Assembly: GCF_030622045.1 (NCBI RefSeq)
Contig: NZ_CP130886.1
Coordinates: forward strand, 1-64,000
Origin: Planctellipticum variicoloris
Lineage (GTDB): Bacteria; Planctomycetota; Planctomycetia; Planctomycetales; Planctomycetaceae
Length of the DNA: 64,000 bases
Direction: 5' to 3'
A model generated the notes under the pieces. It had not been told where the DNA came from. It saw only the letters and a program-made list of their open reading frames with translations, and searched no databases. Position numbers and translations under genes: made by a program. Each line of letters opens with the position of its first letter. Within the stretch, counting starts at the first letter, position 1. Positions 25,680 to 35,769 of the stretch are shown one piece after another.

Positions 25680-26144
25680 TTACTCGTGACGCATGGCGCT
25701 CTGGCCCTTGATGAGCGTGTTCTTCATGTAGCTGGGCGGCAGCAGCGAGACTTTGCTGAAGGGGACCTGGACGGTGACCGTGATCAGGTCCCGGCTGTTC
25801 GATGACGCCAGGCTGTTGTTCGGATCCGGGTTGCCGGTCGCCGGCGTGATCGTGATCGTCGTCGTGACGTCGCCCGGCGAGACGCTCAGACTCTGCTGCA
25901 AGAAGGACGTGACGCCGGAGGTGACTTCGGTGTTGGTCGAACCGGTCAGGACCGCCATGCGCGTCGCTTCGCGTGCGGCGTTAACGACCATGTTCGAGAC
26001 CATCATGCCGCGGCCGAACTCGATGACGCCCATCAGCAGCAGGACGAACACCGGCAGCACCACGGCCATTTCGACCATCGCGGCGCCTTCGCGCGGGCGA
26101 CCCTGGATGGGAGGGCGGGGTGGCAAATGTTTCATAGTCCGCAT
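25680..26144 (-). CDS. TadE-like pseudopilin
   Basis: Minor pseudopilin of a Tad/Flp system, 154 residues. The N-terminal REGAAMVEMAVVLPVFVLLL stretch (about 18-37) is the TadE-type leader and hydrophobic helix with the conserved Glu after the processing region; FGRGMMVSNMVVNAAREATR follows as in TadE proteins. The rest is a small extracytoplasmic domain. The start ATG is preceded by GGAAAGG; an alternative ATG lies three codons later. It is divergent from the secreted protein and TadG-like genes, and about 24 kb from the main tad cluster at 49.9-55.7 kb. Confidence 0.88.
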   Translation of the reverse strand: MRTMKHLPPRPPIQGRPREGAAMVEMAVVLPVFVLLLMGVIEFGRGMMVSNMVVNAAREATRMAVLTGSTNTEVTSGVTSFLQQSLSVSPGDVTTTITITPATGNPDPNNSLASSNSRDLITVTVQVPFSKVSLLPPSYMKNTLIKGQSAMRHE

Positions 26145-26697
26145 GGCCTTTCCAGTGCTGGCGATTGCTGGCGGAGAGTCGAGCGGCCCGCTCCTATTGA
26201 CGAGTTCGCGACGCGCGCAGACCCGCCGTCTAAGTCACCTTAAGTCGCGAGAGTCGTGCGTCAAACTGGGAGTCCATAATCCGTCGAAATCGTGAATCCG
26301 GAAGTTCCGGTTGCAGAGGATCGGCCGTGGCGATCAGTGCTGCGAACAGGTCTGCTGCGGTGAGTGACAGTACCGTCCGTAGCGGTTATTGCGGGCGGCT
26401 TGTCCACATCCCGCGGATCATCCGATCTGGGGCCACGCTATTTCGCGAAAAAGAATTGGCGTCTGTTTGACGGACGCGAACTGCGACCTAGTCTTGCGCG
26501 GGACAGTGTCGACTGGAAGCTGGCCGCAGGAATTGCGGCTCCCCTTGGATCATTCCCTCGATCCTTCAGCACCGCGAGCGGGCCAGCTCGCGCCAGTGGA
26601 CTGTCATGAGGAAGAGGAGGCGTCGCCGTGCGGTCGCTTCCGGGAAGATCATTGCGGAGCTGGATTCCGCCAGAGGATATTCGAGGGAGAGGCCAAT
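26145..26697. other. Gene-free divergent interval (553 bases)
   Basis: Promoter region between the TadE-like gene and the rightward secreted-protein/TadG-like pair. A short direct repeat TAAGTC is present near 26231-26248. A frame entering from 26389 lacks a ribosome site and is not supported as coding before 26698. Confidence 0.4.
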
Positions 26698-27414
26698 ATG
26701 CTCAGAGTTCCGGATGCTTCGCGGAGCCTGACTCGACACCGCTTGACGATGCTGTCGCTCGTCCTGGTCGCCATCGCCACGCAGTCCGGCTGGTCGACGG
26801 ACGTCGCCGTGCCGACCGAGGTGGACCGGATCGAAGAAGACTGGTCTCTCCTGCTGGGCGAGCCGGATGTGGAGAATGACAGTCCGCAGATTCTCAACGT
26901 GATTTCGCCGTTCGGCACGACTGAAGGCGAACACGCGATCTTTGAGCTGAATCACTGCACTCAGCCGGAGTATCTGAGCGGAGGGCTGCAGTTGCAGCGG
27001 TGGACGGGGCCGGACACCTGTGTCGCAACGACCCGCACCATCGACCGCGGGACGCTGGCGATCCCGGCGGAAGAGATTACTTACACGATGCGAATGACGC
27101 TCCGTGACGGGACGCTCTACTACTCGGTCCGGAACGGAACGAGCCAGACGTGGGGGACGTTCGGCGACTACGGCCAGTATCGGCTCTCGGTTCCGACGAC
27201 CGCAACCACGCTCTCGGGTTACCGCCCCGATTTCTCGGCCACCGAGTCGAAAGTCTCGTTCGGTTCGCATCGGGTCAAGACCTTCAAGATCAAGCAGATT
27301 CGCTACTACTCGCTCGGGAAACTGGTTGCGACCGATTCGACGGAACGCGTCGTGCATCAGTACGACGCCACGAGTGCCGAGGCCACGATTCCCGTGGTCG
27401 AGGAAACGCCGTAG
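26698..27414 (+). CDS. Exported protein of unknown family in the TadE/TadG cluster
   Basis: A 238-residue protein that I do not recognise. It has an N-terminal hydrophobic segment (about 16-34, RLTMLSLVLVAIATQSGWST) consistent with a signal peptide or pseudopilin-type helix, then a beta-rich domain with many Thr/Ser residues (ITYTMRMTLRDGTLYYSVRN, YGQYRLSVPT). The ATG at 26698 has GAGGGAGAGG upstream; the longer frame from 26389 is not used. It precedes the TadG-like gene by 73 bases on the same strand, so it is probably part of the same operon and may be a minor pseudopilin or accessory surface protein. Confidence 0.72.
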   Translation: MLRVPDASRSLTRHRLTMLSLVLVAIATQSGWSTDVAVPTEVDRIEEDWSLLLGEPDVENDSPQILNVISPFGTTEGEHAIFELNHCTQPEYLSGGLQLQRWTGPDTCVATTRTIDRGTLAIPAEEITYTMRMTLRDGTLYYSVRNGTSQTWGTFGDYGQYRLSVPTTATTLSGYRPDFSATESKVSFGSHRVKTFKIKQIRYYSLGKLVATDSTERVVHQYDATSAEATIPVVEETP

Positions 27415-27487
27415 TTTCGGCCAGCGAAATGCCGCATCGCGGCGTTCCGCGCAACCCTTGCTTCAATCTCTCGACGGGAGATGTGCC

Positions 27488-28666
27488 ATGCGTCGAATGA
27501 TCCCCGGTTCGCCACGCAACGCGTCGCGCGCCCGGTCCCGCCGGTCCGGAAACATCGTGGTTCTGACCGCGCTGCTGATCACGTTCCTCTTTGCCCTGGT
27601 GGCGTTCGCCGTCGATCTGGGATACGTCTCGCGGACAAAGACGCAACTGCAATCGGCAGTGGATGGTTCCGCGCTGGCTGCGGCGATCGAACTGGGGGAC
27701 GGCCTTGGTTTTGGCCCAAAGCTGACGCCGTCGACGGCGGCGGCGTTCGGGCGGACGGCTGCCACATACGTTGCCGACAAGAATCCCAACGGGGACCAGA
27801 ACAGCACGACGATTCAGACCGCGACCGACATGCAGTTTGGTCAGTACGACTGGAATGCCGCTTCCGGCACGTGGGAAAAGAGGTGGGACGCCACGCCCTA
27901 CAATCTGGTCAAGGTGACCGTCCGCCGCGATGGCGCCGGGTCCAAGGGAAGCGGCCCGCTGCCGCTGCTGTTCGCGCCGGTCATCGGCTACAAGTATTCG
28001 AATCTGAACGAGACTGCCTATGCCGCGCTGCGGGTCGGCGTCGGGATCCAGCTCAAGCCCGGCAGCGGACTGACCGCCGATGTGCTGCCGATTGCGCTCG
28101 ATCTGGGGAGTTGGAACAACCTGATGGCGGGAATCGGCAGCGACATTTACGCGTTCAATACGACGACAAAAGCGATTTCCTCCGGTTCGGATGGCGTCAA
28201 GGAGATCGATCTGTATCCATACGGCGTCAACTCCCTTCCGCCCGGCAATCGGGGTACGGTGGACCTCGGCGACCCCAACAACAGTACCGCGGATCTGAAA
28301 CGCCAGATTCTGCATGGACTCAACGAAACGGACTTGTCGTACTTCGGCGGCAAGCTGACGACCGACAACGGACCGCTCTACATCAACGGCGACACCGGCA
28401 TCAGCGCCGGCATCAAGGCGGATCTGGAGGCGATCAAGGGGCAGCCGCGACTGATTCCGCTGTTCACGGCAGTCTCCGGCCCAGGGAACAACGCGACGTA
28501 CACGATCGTGAAGTTTGTTCCCATCCGCATTCTCTACGTGCAGTTAACGGGCAGTAACAAACGAGTCATCGTGCAGCCGTGTCCGTTCGTCAGCCACGCG
28601 GTCATTCCGGGCAACGCGCCGATCGCCGTCGACAGTTACTTCACGCCGCCGCGGCTGGTGAAGTAA
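27488..28666 (+). CDS. TadG-like pilus assembly protein
   Basis: A 392-residue protein with the Flp/Tad-type N-terminus: a basic start, then RRSGNIVVLTALLITFLFAL (about 18-37), and FAVDLGYVSRTKTQLQSAVD (about 40-59), which is the classical TadG_N signature. The remainder is extracytoplasmic, with repeated Gly/Asn/Asp-rich segments and no von Willebrand motif that I can see. Start ATG has GGGAG nine bases upstream. By homology it is a membrane-anchored accessory of the Tad apparatus. No gene follows directly on this strand, and no terminator is obvious. Confidence 0.88.
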   Translation: MRRMIPGSPRNASRARSRRSGNIVVLTALLITFLFALVAFAVDLGYVSRTKTQLQSAVDGSALAAAIELGDGLGFGPKLTPSTAAAFGRTAATYVADKNPNGDQNSTTIQTATDMQFGQYDWNAASGTWEKRWDATPYNLVKVTVRRDGAGSKGSGPLPLLFAPVIGYKYSNLNETAYAALRVGVGIQLKPGSGLTADVLPIALDLGSWNNLMAGIGSDIYAFNTTTKAISSGSDGVKEIDLYPYGVNSLPPGNRGTVDLGDPNNSTADLKRQILHGLNETDLSYFGGKLTTDNGPLYINGDTGISAGIKADLEAIKGQPRLIPLFTAVSGPGNNATYTIVKFVPIRILYVQLTGSNKRVIVQPCPFVSHAVIPGNAPIAVDSYFTPPRLVK

Positions 28667-28718
28667 ACCACGACGCGCCGCCAGATCATGCTCTCGGAAT
28701 CGCACCGTCGACGATGCT

Positions 28719-29045
28719 CTATTCGGGCTTCGTCTCGGGAACTTCGATCCGGCAGCAGCCGAGATTGAGGAACTGCTTCGCGCGTCCGGAGGCCTGTTCC
28801 AGCAGATCCTTCCGCAGGCTGTAGACCATGAAGCGGCCTTCCCGGCGGACGGTCACGAGGTGGGCGTGCTTCAGGATGCCGAGGTGGTGCGAGACGGTGA
28901 CGACCTCGGCTTCGAGAAACTCGGCGATATCGCCGACGGTCATTTCGCCGTGGCGGAGGACATCGACGATCCGCAGCCGCAGCGGTTCGCTGAGAGCCTT
29001 GAGCTGGTCGGCGCAGGACTGCGCCTGGAAGGTATCTTGATCCAC
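28719..29045 (-). CDS. ArsR/SmtB-family transcriptional regulator
   Basis: A 108-residue winged-helix repressor. The region QLKALSEPLRLRIVDVLRHG (about 14-33) is typical, with the recognition helix in EVVTVSHHLGILKHAHLV (about 47-64) and the wing at VRREGRFMVYSL. The C-terminal tail has a Cys pair in LGCCRIEVPE (Cys97, Cys98); with Cys11 near the N-terminus these could bind a soft metal or sense redox. The start is a GTG with a weak ribosome site. It is divergent from the Cys-rich exported protein at 29324, so it may control that gene. The metal ligand is not known. Confidence 0.88.
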   Translation of the reverse strand: MDQDTFQAQSCADQLKALSEPLRLRIVDVLRHGEMTVGDIAEFLEAEVVTVSHHLGILKHAHLVTVRREGRFMVYSLRKDLLEQASGRAKQFLNLGCCRIEVPETKPE

Positions 29046-29323
29046 GACGGAAGCCTGCGTGGGAACGACGGGTTCGCAAAACGGGACAGATTTGCAGCAG
29101 CGGCGATGATAGTCCCGCCGACGCGGTCCGGCAATTCCGCCGGGCCGTCCCGAGCGGCGGGGGAAGACCTGCCGGATGGACGGGCGATTCCCACAACTGG
29201 GGAAGTCGACGTCGAAGGTCGGACCAGGATTGCATCGCGCGGAAGTCGGCCGTAGTTTAGGGGCGTGGACATCAAGCCGGTCGAGAATCTCTGCAGTCTC
29301 CGAGGCATTCGGAGCGGAAACAG

Positions 29324-29956
29324 ATGGATTTCACCCGGCATTTTCGAAGCGAGCGATTCTGGGCACGCCGACTGACTGGTCTGGCGATGCTTCTGGGGGT
29401 CTGCGCGTCGCTCGTTCCGCTGCCGGTGTTTTCAATCCCGACCGGCGGTAAAGATCGTTCGCAGCCATTTCCCTGCCAGAACCGGCCGTGCGGCTGTCGG
29501 TCGGCGGAGCAGTGCTGGAAGAAGTGCTGTTGCTTTACCAACGCGCAGAAAGTCGCCTGGGCGAAGTCGCAAGGGGTCAACGTCCCGGAGTTTGTGATTG
29601 CCGCCGCGCGCAGCGAGCAGCCGCGGAAGCTGGCTGCCACGGGCGGGTGCGAGAAGTGCCGCAAGGCGGACCGCCCGCTGTCGCTCGCCGGAAAGAGTGC
29701 AAAGTCGAGGCCGACTTCCAAGGGAGATTCGACGACACAGGTCGTCGTGATTGCCCTGATGCAGGAGTGCCAGGGGAGCTCCTGGTTCTGGAATGCCTTA
29801 CCCTGGTGCACGCCATTCTGTCCCCCTGAGATCTCGGGGCCCGGGCTGTTGCCCGGCGCCTGGGAACACGCGGGTTCGGACGTGGTGGTTTCGATCGCCG
29901 TTCGACCGCCGGTGCCGCCGCCACGCGTTGCGGCTTCGCTGTTCTCTGCGGTCTGA
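29324..29956 (+). CDS. Cys-rich exported protein, unknown function
   Basis: A 210-residue protein with a signal peptide or membrane anchor (about 16-38) and a dense cysteine cluster right after it: Cys51, Cys56, Cys58, Cys64, Cys68, Cys69 and Cys70 (within PCGCRSAEQCWKKCCCFTNA), plus Cys109 and Cys112 in GGCEKC. The rest is low complexity and proline-rich at the C-terminus. The ATG at 29324 has GGAG nine bases upstream. The clustered cysteines in an exported protein beside a divergent ArsR-type gene suggest metal binding outside the cytoplasm, but no family function is known to me. Confidence 0.72.
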   Translation: MDFTRHFRSERFWARRLTGLAMLLGVCASLVPLPVFSIPTGGKDRSQPFPCQNRPCGCRSAEQCWKKCCCFTNAQKVAWAKSQGVNVPEFVIAAARSEQPRKLAATGGCEKCRKADRPLSLAGKSAKSRPTSKGDSTTQVVVIALMQECQGSSWFWNALPWCTPFCPPEISGPGLLPGAWEHAGSDVVVSIAVRPPVPPPRVAASLFSAV

Positions 29957-30263
29957 TTCCGCGCTGCTCCCCGGTCTGCGATGACGGCCCCATCGAGGGT
30001 GTTTTGCGCAGCCGGTGCGAGCGATCTCCTGCGGCGTCTGCTCGCACGCTCACACAGGACCCCGGGCTTGGTGTCCACAACGCAGGGTCTTCGTTCCTGT
30101 CGTGAGCGTGCCAACATTCGCCGCACGTCGATCGTTGACGCTTTGCGGATTGTCGGCCGCTGCCCCTGACTCCACTTCCGCCCCGGTTCGAACCGTTGCG
30201 CTCGTCGTGCGCGCAGTCGGCGACCGAAGGTGCGCCCAGACATTGCTCGCAGGAACTTCCAAG
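29957..30263. other. Gene-free interval (307 bases)
   Basis: Lies between the Cys-rich protein and the DUF1559 gene. It likely contains the DUF1559 promoter. No terminator hairpin or small gene is clear. Confidence 0.4.
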
Positions 30264-31355
<1,092 letters not shown>

Positions 31356-31393
31356 TGTTCGTCTGCCGTTCCCTCTAGCCAGGAGACTCGCTC

Positions 31394-31804
31394 ATGGTTT
31401 CCAGCTCGCTGTCGCGTTCAGCCTGGTTCCGGCGACTGCAGGTCGAGCTTCAGCTCGATCTGCTGGCCCTGGGAATCTGCTTCGTCGCTCTGACTGCGAC
31501 AACGTCCTTCCGACAGCTTCCACCGGCGGACGCGAATGCTACGGACGCGGCTGCGAGATGTACGACGCCAGCCGCCCGAGTCCCCGAAGTTCATTCATCA
31601 TCGACCAAGGAATGTCCAGCATGCAATTCGCCGTTTCGTGGATTCTCGCCGCCGCTCTGGCGGCCGCGCCCGAGTCGTGGCCTGCGTTTCTCGGACAGGG
31701 CGCCAGCACGGTCGACCCCGCCTCGATCCCGGCCAAGTGGTCGCCGGATGAAAACATCGCCTGGAAAACGAAACTGCCCGGCAAGGGGCAGTCGAGCCCG
31801 GTGA
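31394..31804 (+). CDS. Possible small membrane protein (low support)
   Basis: An ATG frame preceded by AGGAG at ideal spacing. The first about 45 residues look real, with a possible transmembrane helix (LDLLALGICFVALTATTSF). From about residue 75 the frame overlaps the PQQ-like gene in another frame and turns into arginine/proline/serine-rich shadow sequence. It may be a short gene whose stop has been lost, or simply a leader. Low confidence; the function is unknown. Confidence 0.25.
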   Translation: MVSSSLSRSAWFRRLQVELQLDLLALGICFVALTATTSFRQLPPADANATDAAARCTTPAARVPEVHSSSTKECPACNSPFRGFSPPLWRPRPSRGLRFSDRAPARSTPPRSRPSGRRMKTSPGKRNCPARGSRAR

Positions 31805-33111
31805 TCCTGGGCGACACGATCTATGTGACGTCGATCGACGGCACGATGAAGGAGCGCTGCCAGATCGTGGCGCTGCAACTGGCTGACGGCGCGATCGCCT
31901 GGCAGCAGACGTTCGAGTCGTCGCAGCCGGTCCGCAGCAACTACTTTCAGAGCCGTTCGGCCCCCACGCCGATTGTCGACGAACACGGTGTGTATGCCTT
32001 CTTCGAGACGGGGAATCTCGTCGCGCTGTCTCACGACGGTGAAGTTCTCTGGCAGCGATCGCTGACGGAAGACTACGGACCGTTCGAATCGACCATCGGA
32101 CTGGCGGCGTCGCCGCTCCAGGCGGGCGATTCGCTGGTGCTGCTGATCGATCATGAAGGTCCGTCTTACCTGCTGGCGGTCGACAAACGGACCGGCGAGA
32201 CGCGCTGGAAGACCGATCGCGACAGCCGGACCAGTTACTCGTCGCCGGCCCTCGTGCCGGTCGGCGATTCGCAGCAGATCGTCTGCAGCTCGGCCGGTTC
32301 GCTGGACGGCTACGAGCCGGCGACGGGGAAGCAGCTCTGGACGGTGACCGAGAACATCGGGGGGAACCGCTCCGCGACCCCGCTGGCGATCGGCGACGGC
32401 CGGTTCGTGATCGCCGCCAGCCCCGGGATGCACAACGAGAATGAGGCGGAAGCGCGCCAGACGAACGGCATTGTCGCGATCGAGCCTGACGGCGACGGGT
32501 TTCAGGCGAAGGTCGTGTGGCGGACGGAAGAAGCGATGCCGGCGTTCAATTCGCCGACGGTCTACCGGGGGTTGGCCTACTGGGTGAACCGGGCGGGGGT
32601 CATCTTCTGCTACGACGCTCAGACGGGCGAGAAACACTACGCCAAACGGATCGGGCAGGGGTGCTGGGCGACGCCGGTCGGAATCGGCGACCGGCTCTAC
32701 ATCTTCGGCAAGGATGGACTGACGACCGTGTTGGCAGTCGGCCAGGAGTTCGAGGTCCTGGCGGAGAACCAGCTCTGGAACGCCGAGGAAGCCGGCAATG
32801 AGGCCGTGGCCCGCAATCGGGCCGCCGGTCGCGAGGAAGGCGCTGAAGGCCGAACCGGCGGCGGACGTCCGTCGGGGAACCGCGCAGAAGGCGGCTCTCC
32901 CGCGGGGGCAGAATCGTCGGGACAGCCTGGTCGCGAGGCTGGCGGTCAACGACCTGCCATGACGGCTGAGGAGCGGGAACGCAATCGGGTGCAGGGTGAA
33001 AACCGATTCGCCGATCCCGTGCAATACGGCGTCGCAATCGTCAACGGCAGTCTGATCATCCGCACGGGCGAATTCGTCTACTGCCTCCGCAATGCGTCCG
33101 CCAGACCCTGA
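31621..33111 (+). CDS. Exported PQQ-like beta-propeller protein
   Basis: A 496-residue protein with a signal peptide (about 1-20) and a seven- or eight-bladed PQQ/BamB-type propeller; blade signatures include AIAWQQTFESSQPV, GEVLWQRSLTEDY, GETRWKTDRDS and GKQLWTVTENIGG. Near the C-terminus (about 390-460) it carries an inserted arginine/glycine/glutamate-rich low-complexity segment, then the last blade closes the fold (ADPVQYGVAIVNGSLIIRTG). Such proteins act in outer-membrane assembly or as PQQ-dependent-like scaffolds in planctomycetes; catalysis is not implied. AAGGA lies nine bases before the ATG at 31621, which I prefer over ATGs at 31558 and 31612. Confidence 0.85.
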   Translation: MQFAVSWILAAALAAAPESWPAFLGQGASTVDPASIPAKWSPDENIAWKTKLPGKGQSSPVILGDTIYVTSIDGTMKERCQIVALQLADGAIAWQQTFESSQPVRSNYFQSRSAPTPIVDEHGVYAFFETGNLVALSHDGEVLWQRSLTEDYGPFESTIGLAASPLQAGDSLVLLIDHEGPSYLLAVDKRTGETRWKTDRDSRTSYSSPALVPVGDSQQIVCSSAGSLDGYEPATGKQLWTVTENIGGNRSATPLAIGDGRFVIAASPGMHNENEAEARQTNGIVAIEPDGDGFQAKVVWRTEEAMPAFNSPTVYRGLAYWVNRAGVIFCYDAQTGEKHYAKRIGQGCWATPVGIGDRLYIFGKDGLTTVLAVGQEFEVLAENQLWNAEEAGNEAVARNRAAGREEGAEGRTGGGRPSGNRAEGGSPAGAESSGQPGREAGGQRPAMTAEERERNRVQGENRFADPVQYGVAIVNGSLIIRTGEFVYCLRNASARP

Positions 33112-33188
33112 ACCGAACCGGCTGGCCCCGCCGTGCGATCCATATTCCACGGCGGGGCAGTCGCCGGCCCCTCGAAGGATCTTCCCCG

Positions 33189-34457
33189 ATGAGTCTGATC
33201 CGTGTTCCGGTCGCCCTGCTGGGAGTGTGCCTGCTCTCCGTGGCGAATGCGGGAGTGAACTACGAAGAGGAACCGATCAACTACAGCGAGGCGACGCCGG
33301 AAAACCGGGTGTCGCGGCTGCAGCAGCGGCTGGGTTCCAGAGAAGTGACGCTGGAGCACCGCGGACCGCAGGGATACTTGCGAGCCGTGCTGGCAGCGCT
33401 GGAGATTCCGGTTTCGTCGCAGGTCCTGACGTTCGCCCGCACGAGTCTGCAGGACGACAAGATCGGGCCGCGCACTCCGCGGGCGATCTACTTCAGCGAC
33501 GACGTCCATCTGGGATACGTGCAGGGAGGTTTGCTCGAGATCGCCGTCTCCGATCGCCGGCTGGGAATGGTATTCTATACGGTCTCGCAGGATGCCGGGA
33601 AGCCGGCCTCGTTTCAGCGACGGACGAACAACTGCCTGACCTGTCACGGCGCGGCACGGACTCGCAACGTCCCCGGCGTGCTGGTCCGTTCGGTCCATCC
33701 CGACCCGGACGGTCATCCCGTGATCAGCGCCGGGAGTTTCGTGACGACGCACGCCAGTCCCCTCGCTCAGCGCTGGGGCGGCTGGTACGTCACGGGGACT
33801 CATGGCGACCAGCGGCACCTGGGAAATTTCACGCTGCCGGATAACAAGAAGCCCAGGCAAATCGACAACGCAGCGGGTCAGAACGTCACCGATCTCTCGG
33901 GCCGATTCGATGTCGGGCAGTACCTGTCGCCGCACAGCGATCTGGTCGCGCTGATGGTTCTGGAGCACCAGACGGCGACTTACAACGTGCTGACCCAGGC
34001 CGGTTTTGAAGTCCGGTCTGCACTCTACGAACAGGACCGGGGTGCGACCGTCACCGAGGCCGAGCTACAGCAGCGGATCGACAAGTCGGCGGAGCTGGTT
34101 GCGAAGATGCTGTTGTTCGAGGGGGAAGCGAGTCTGACAGCGTCGATTCGGGGTACGTCGGAGTTTGCCGCGGAATTCGCCGCACGCGGCCGGCGGGACA
34201 GTCGGGGACGGTCGCTCCGCGAGTTCGACCTCGCCCGGCGAATGTTCCGCTTTCCGTGCAGCTATCTGATCCAGTCCGACGCCTTCGCGGGCCTGCCGGA
34301 GCCGCTGCGGCAAGCGGTCTTCCGTCGGCTCCGCGCTGCGCTGAACAACGACCAGTCTGCGACCGACGATCCCCTGTTCACGGCCAAAGAACGTCGGGCT
34401 GTCAGCGAGATTTTGAGCGAGACCGTTCCAGGCTGGAGCGAGGCCGTGCGGCCGTAG
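33189..34457 (+). CDS. Exported mono-haem c-type cytochrome-like protein
   Basis: A 422-residue protein with a signal peptide (about 1-21) and one c-type haem motif, CLTCH at 149-153. The flanking VFYTVSQDAGKP and FQRRTNNCLTCHGAARTRN are recognisable in a planctomycete family of cytochrome c-like proteins. Further histidines and methionines downstream could supply a distal ligand, but I cannot assign it. The rest shows no recognised catalytic domain. The ATG has AAGGA nine bases upstream. It follows the PQQ-like gene by about 77 bases and may be in the same operon. Probable periplasmic electron carrier; partner unknown. Confidence 0.78.
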   Translation: MSLIRVPVALLGVCLLSVANAGVNYEEEPINYSEATPENRVSRLQQRLGSREVTLEHRGPQGYLRAVLAALEIPVSSQVLTFARTSLQDDKIGPRTPRAIYFSDDVHLGYVQGGLLEIAVSDRRLGMVFYTVSQDAGKPASFQRRTNNCLTCHGAARTRNVPGVLVRSVHPDPDGHPVISAGSFVTTHASPLAQRWGGWYVTGTHGDQRHLGNFTLPDNKKPRQIDNAAGQNVTDLSGRFDVGQYLSPHSDLVALMVLEHQTATYNVLTQAGFEVRSALYEQDRGATVTEAELQQRIDKSAELVAKMLLFEGEASLTASIRGTSEFAAEFAARGRRDSRGRSLREFDLARRMFRFPCSYLIQSDAFAGLPEPLRQAVFRRLRAALNNDQSATDDPLFTAKERRAVSEILSETVPGWSEAVRP

Positions 34458-34482
34458 TCGAACTGCGGACGCATTGCCGTCT

Positions 34483-35517
34483 CTAACCGACCGCAGGCGG
34501 ATTCCGCTCGCCGAAGCCGCGCTGATGCCAGTACGGATAGGCGGGCGTGGTGGCGCTCGCCGCATCGAGCTTTGCGACCTGATCGGGCGTGAGATTCCAG
34601 CCGACGGCCCCCAGATTCTGGCGGAGCTGCTCCTCGTTGCGGGCGCCGATGATGACCGTGGCCACCGTCGGCCGCTGCAGCAGCCAGTTCAGCGCGATCT
34701 GCGGGACCGTTTTCTCGGTCTCGACGGCGACAGCCTCAAGCGCATCGACCACATTGTAGAGGAGTTCGTCCGGGATCGGGGGGCCAACATCGACGGCCAC
34801 TTTCGATTGCAGCCGGCTCGATTCCGGCAGCGGCTGACCCCGGCGGATCTTGCCCGTCAACCGGCCCCAGCCCAGCGGGCTCCAGACGACTGCGCCGACC
34901 TTCTGGTCCAGTCCCAGCGGCATCAGCTCCTGTTCGTAGTCGCGGCCGACGAGCGAGTAGTAGGCCTGATGGGCGACGTAACGCGACCAGCCGTACTTTT
35001 CGGAAATCGCCAGTGACTTCATCAGGTGCCAGCCGGAGAAGTTGGAACAGCCGATGTAGCGGATCTTGCCCGATTTCACCAGCCCGTCCAGCGTCGAGAG
35101 CGTCTCTTCGATCGGAGTCTTTGCGTCGAAGCCGTGGAGCTGAAAGAGATCGATGTAGTCCGTGCCGAGTCGCTGCAGGCAGCCGTCGACGGCGCGGGTC
35201 AGATGGAAGCGCGACGAGCCGACGTCGTTGGGGCCTTCGCCGCTGCGGAAGGTGGCTTTGGTCGAGATCAGGACCTTGTCGCGTCGGCCTTTGATCGCCT
35301 GGCCGAGAATTTCTTCGGCGAGTCCCCTGGAGTAGATGTCCGCGGAGTCGAACATCGTCAGGCCGGCTTCGAGGCAGATATCGATGAGCCGGGTCGCTTC
35401 GGCGACATCGGTCGCGCCCCACGCCTTGAAGAGTTCCGTCGAGCCGCCGAATGTTCCCGTTCCGAGCGTCAGCGCCGGCACCGAAAAACCCGAGCCGCCA
35501 AGCTGTCGATATTCCAT
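34483..35517 (-). CDS. Aldo/keto reductase
   Basis: A 344-residue NADPH-dependent oxidoreductase of the AKR fold. The N-terminal LGGSGFSVPALTLGTGTFGG and the catalytic-tetrad residues are seen: Asp in MFDSADIYS, Tyr in the same loop, Lys in VLISTKA and His in FQLHGFD. The C-terminal NADP site includes IIGARNEEQLRQNLGAVGW. Start is the ATG at 35517; a longer frame (to 35598) is not supported. It is convergent with the haem protein gene and divergent from the SMP-30 gene. Substrate unknown, probably an aldehyde or sugar derivative. Confidence 0.9.
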   Translation of the reverse strand: MEYRQLGGSGFSVPALTLGTGTFGGSTELFKAWGATDVAEATRLIDICLEAGLTMFDSADIYSRGLAEEILGQAIKGRRDKVLISTKATFRSGEGPNDVGSSRFHLTRAVDGCLQRLGTDYIDLFQLHGFDAKTPIEETLSTLDGLVKSGKIRYIGCSNFSGWHLMKSLAISEKYGWSRYVAHQAYYSLVGRDYEQELMPLGLDQKVGAVVWSPLGWGRLTGKIRRGQPLPESSRLQSKVAVDVGPPIPDELLYNVVDALEAVAVETEKTVPQIALNWLLQRPTVATVIIGARNEEQLRQNLGAVGWNLTPDQVAKLDAASATTPAYPYWHQRGFGERNPPAVG

Positions 35518-35769
35518 GATCCTGCCTCGATTGCCACTCGCCGGTGAACTCCATCCCCGCCACGACGCCCCTGAGCCGGGATTCGCACCTGCCCACAACG
35601 GTAGGCGCGGTTCGGCGGATCGTCAACTCGGCTCTCCAAGGATGCCTGAAGTTCGCGAAAGCGGGCGGTTTCGTCGTCCCGGCGGGCGTGCTACGCTGCC
35701 CGGACGGGGCGATGTCTCGCTGCGAGGCCGCTTCGGAGAACTATGCGCCAGTGACATCGAGGAGTCAGC

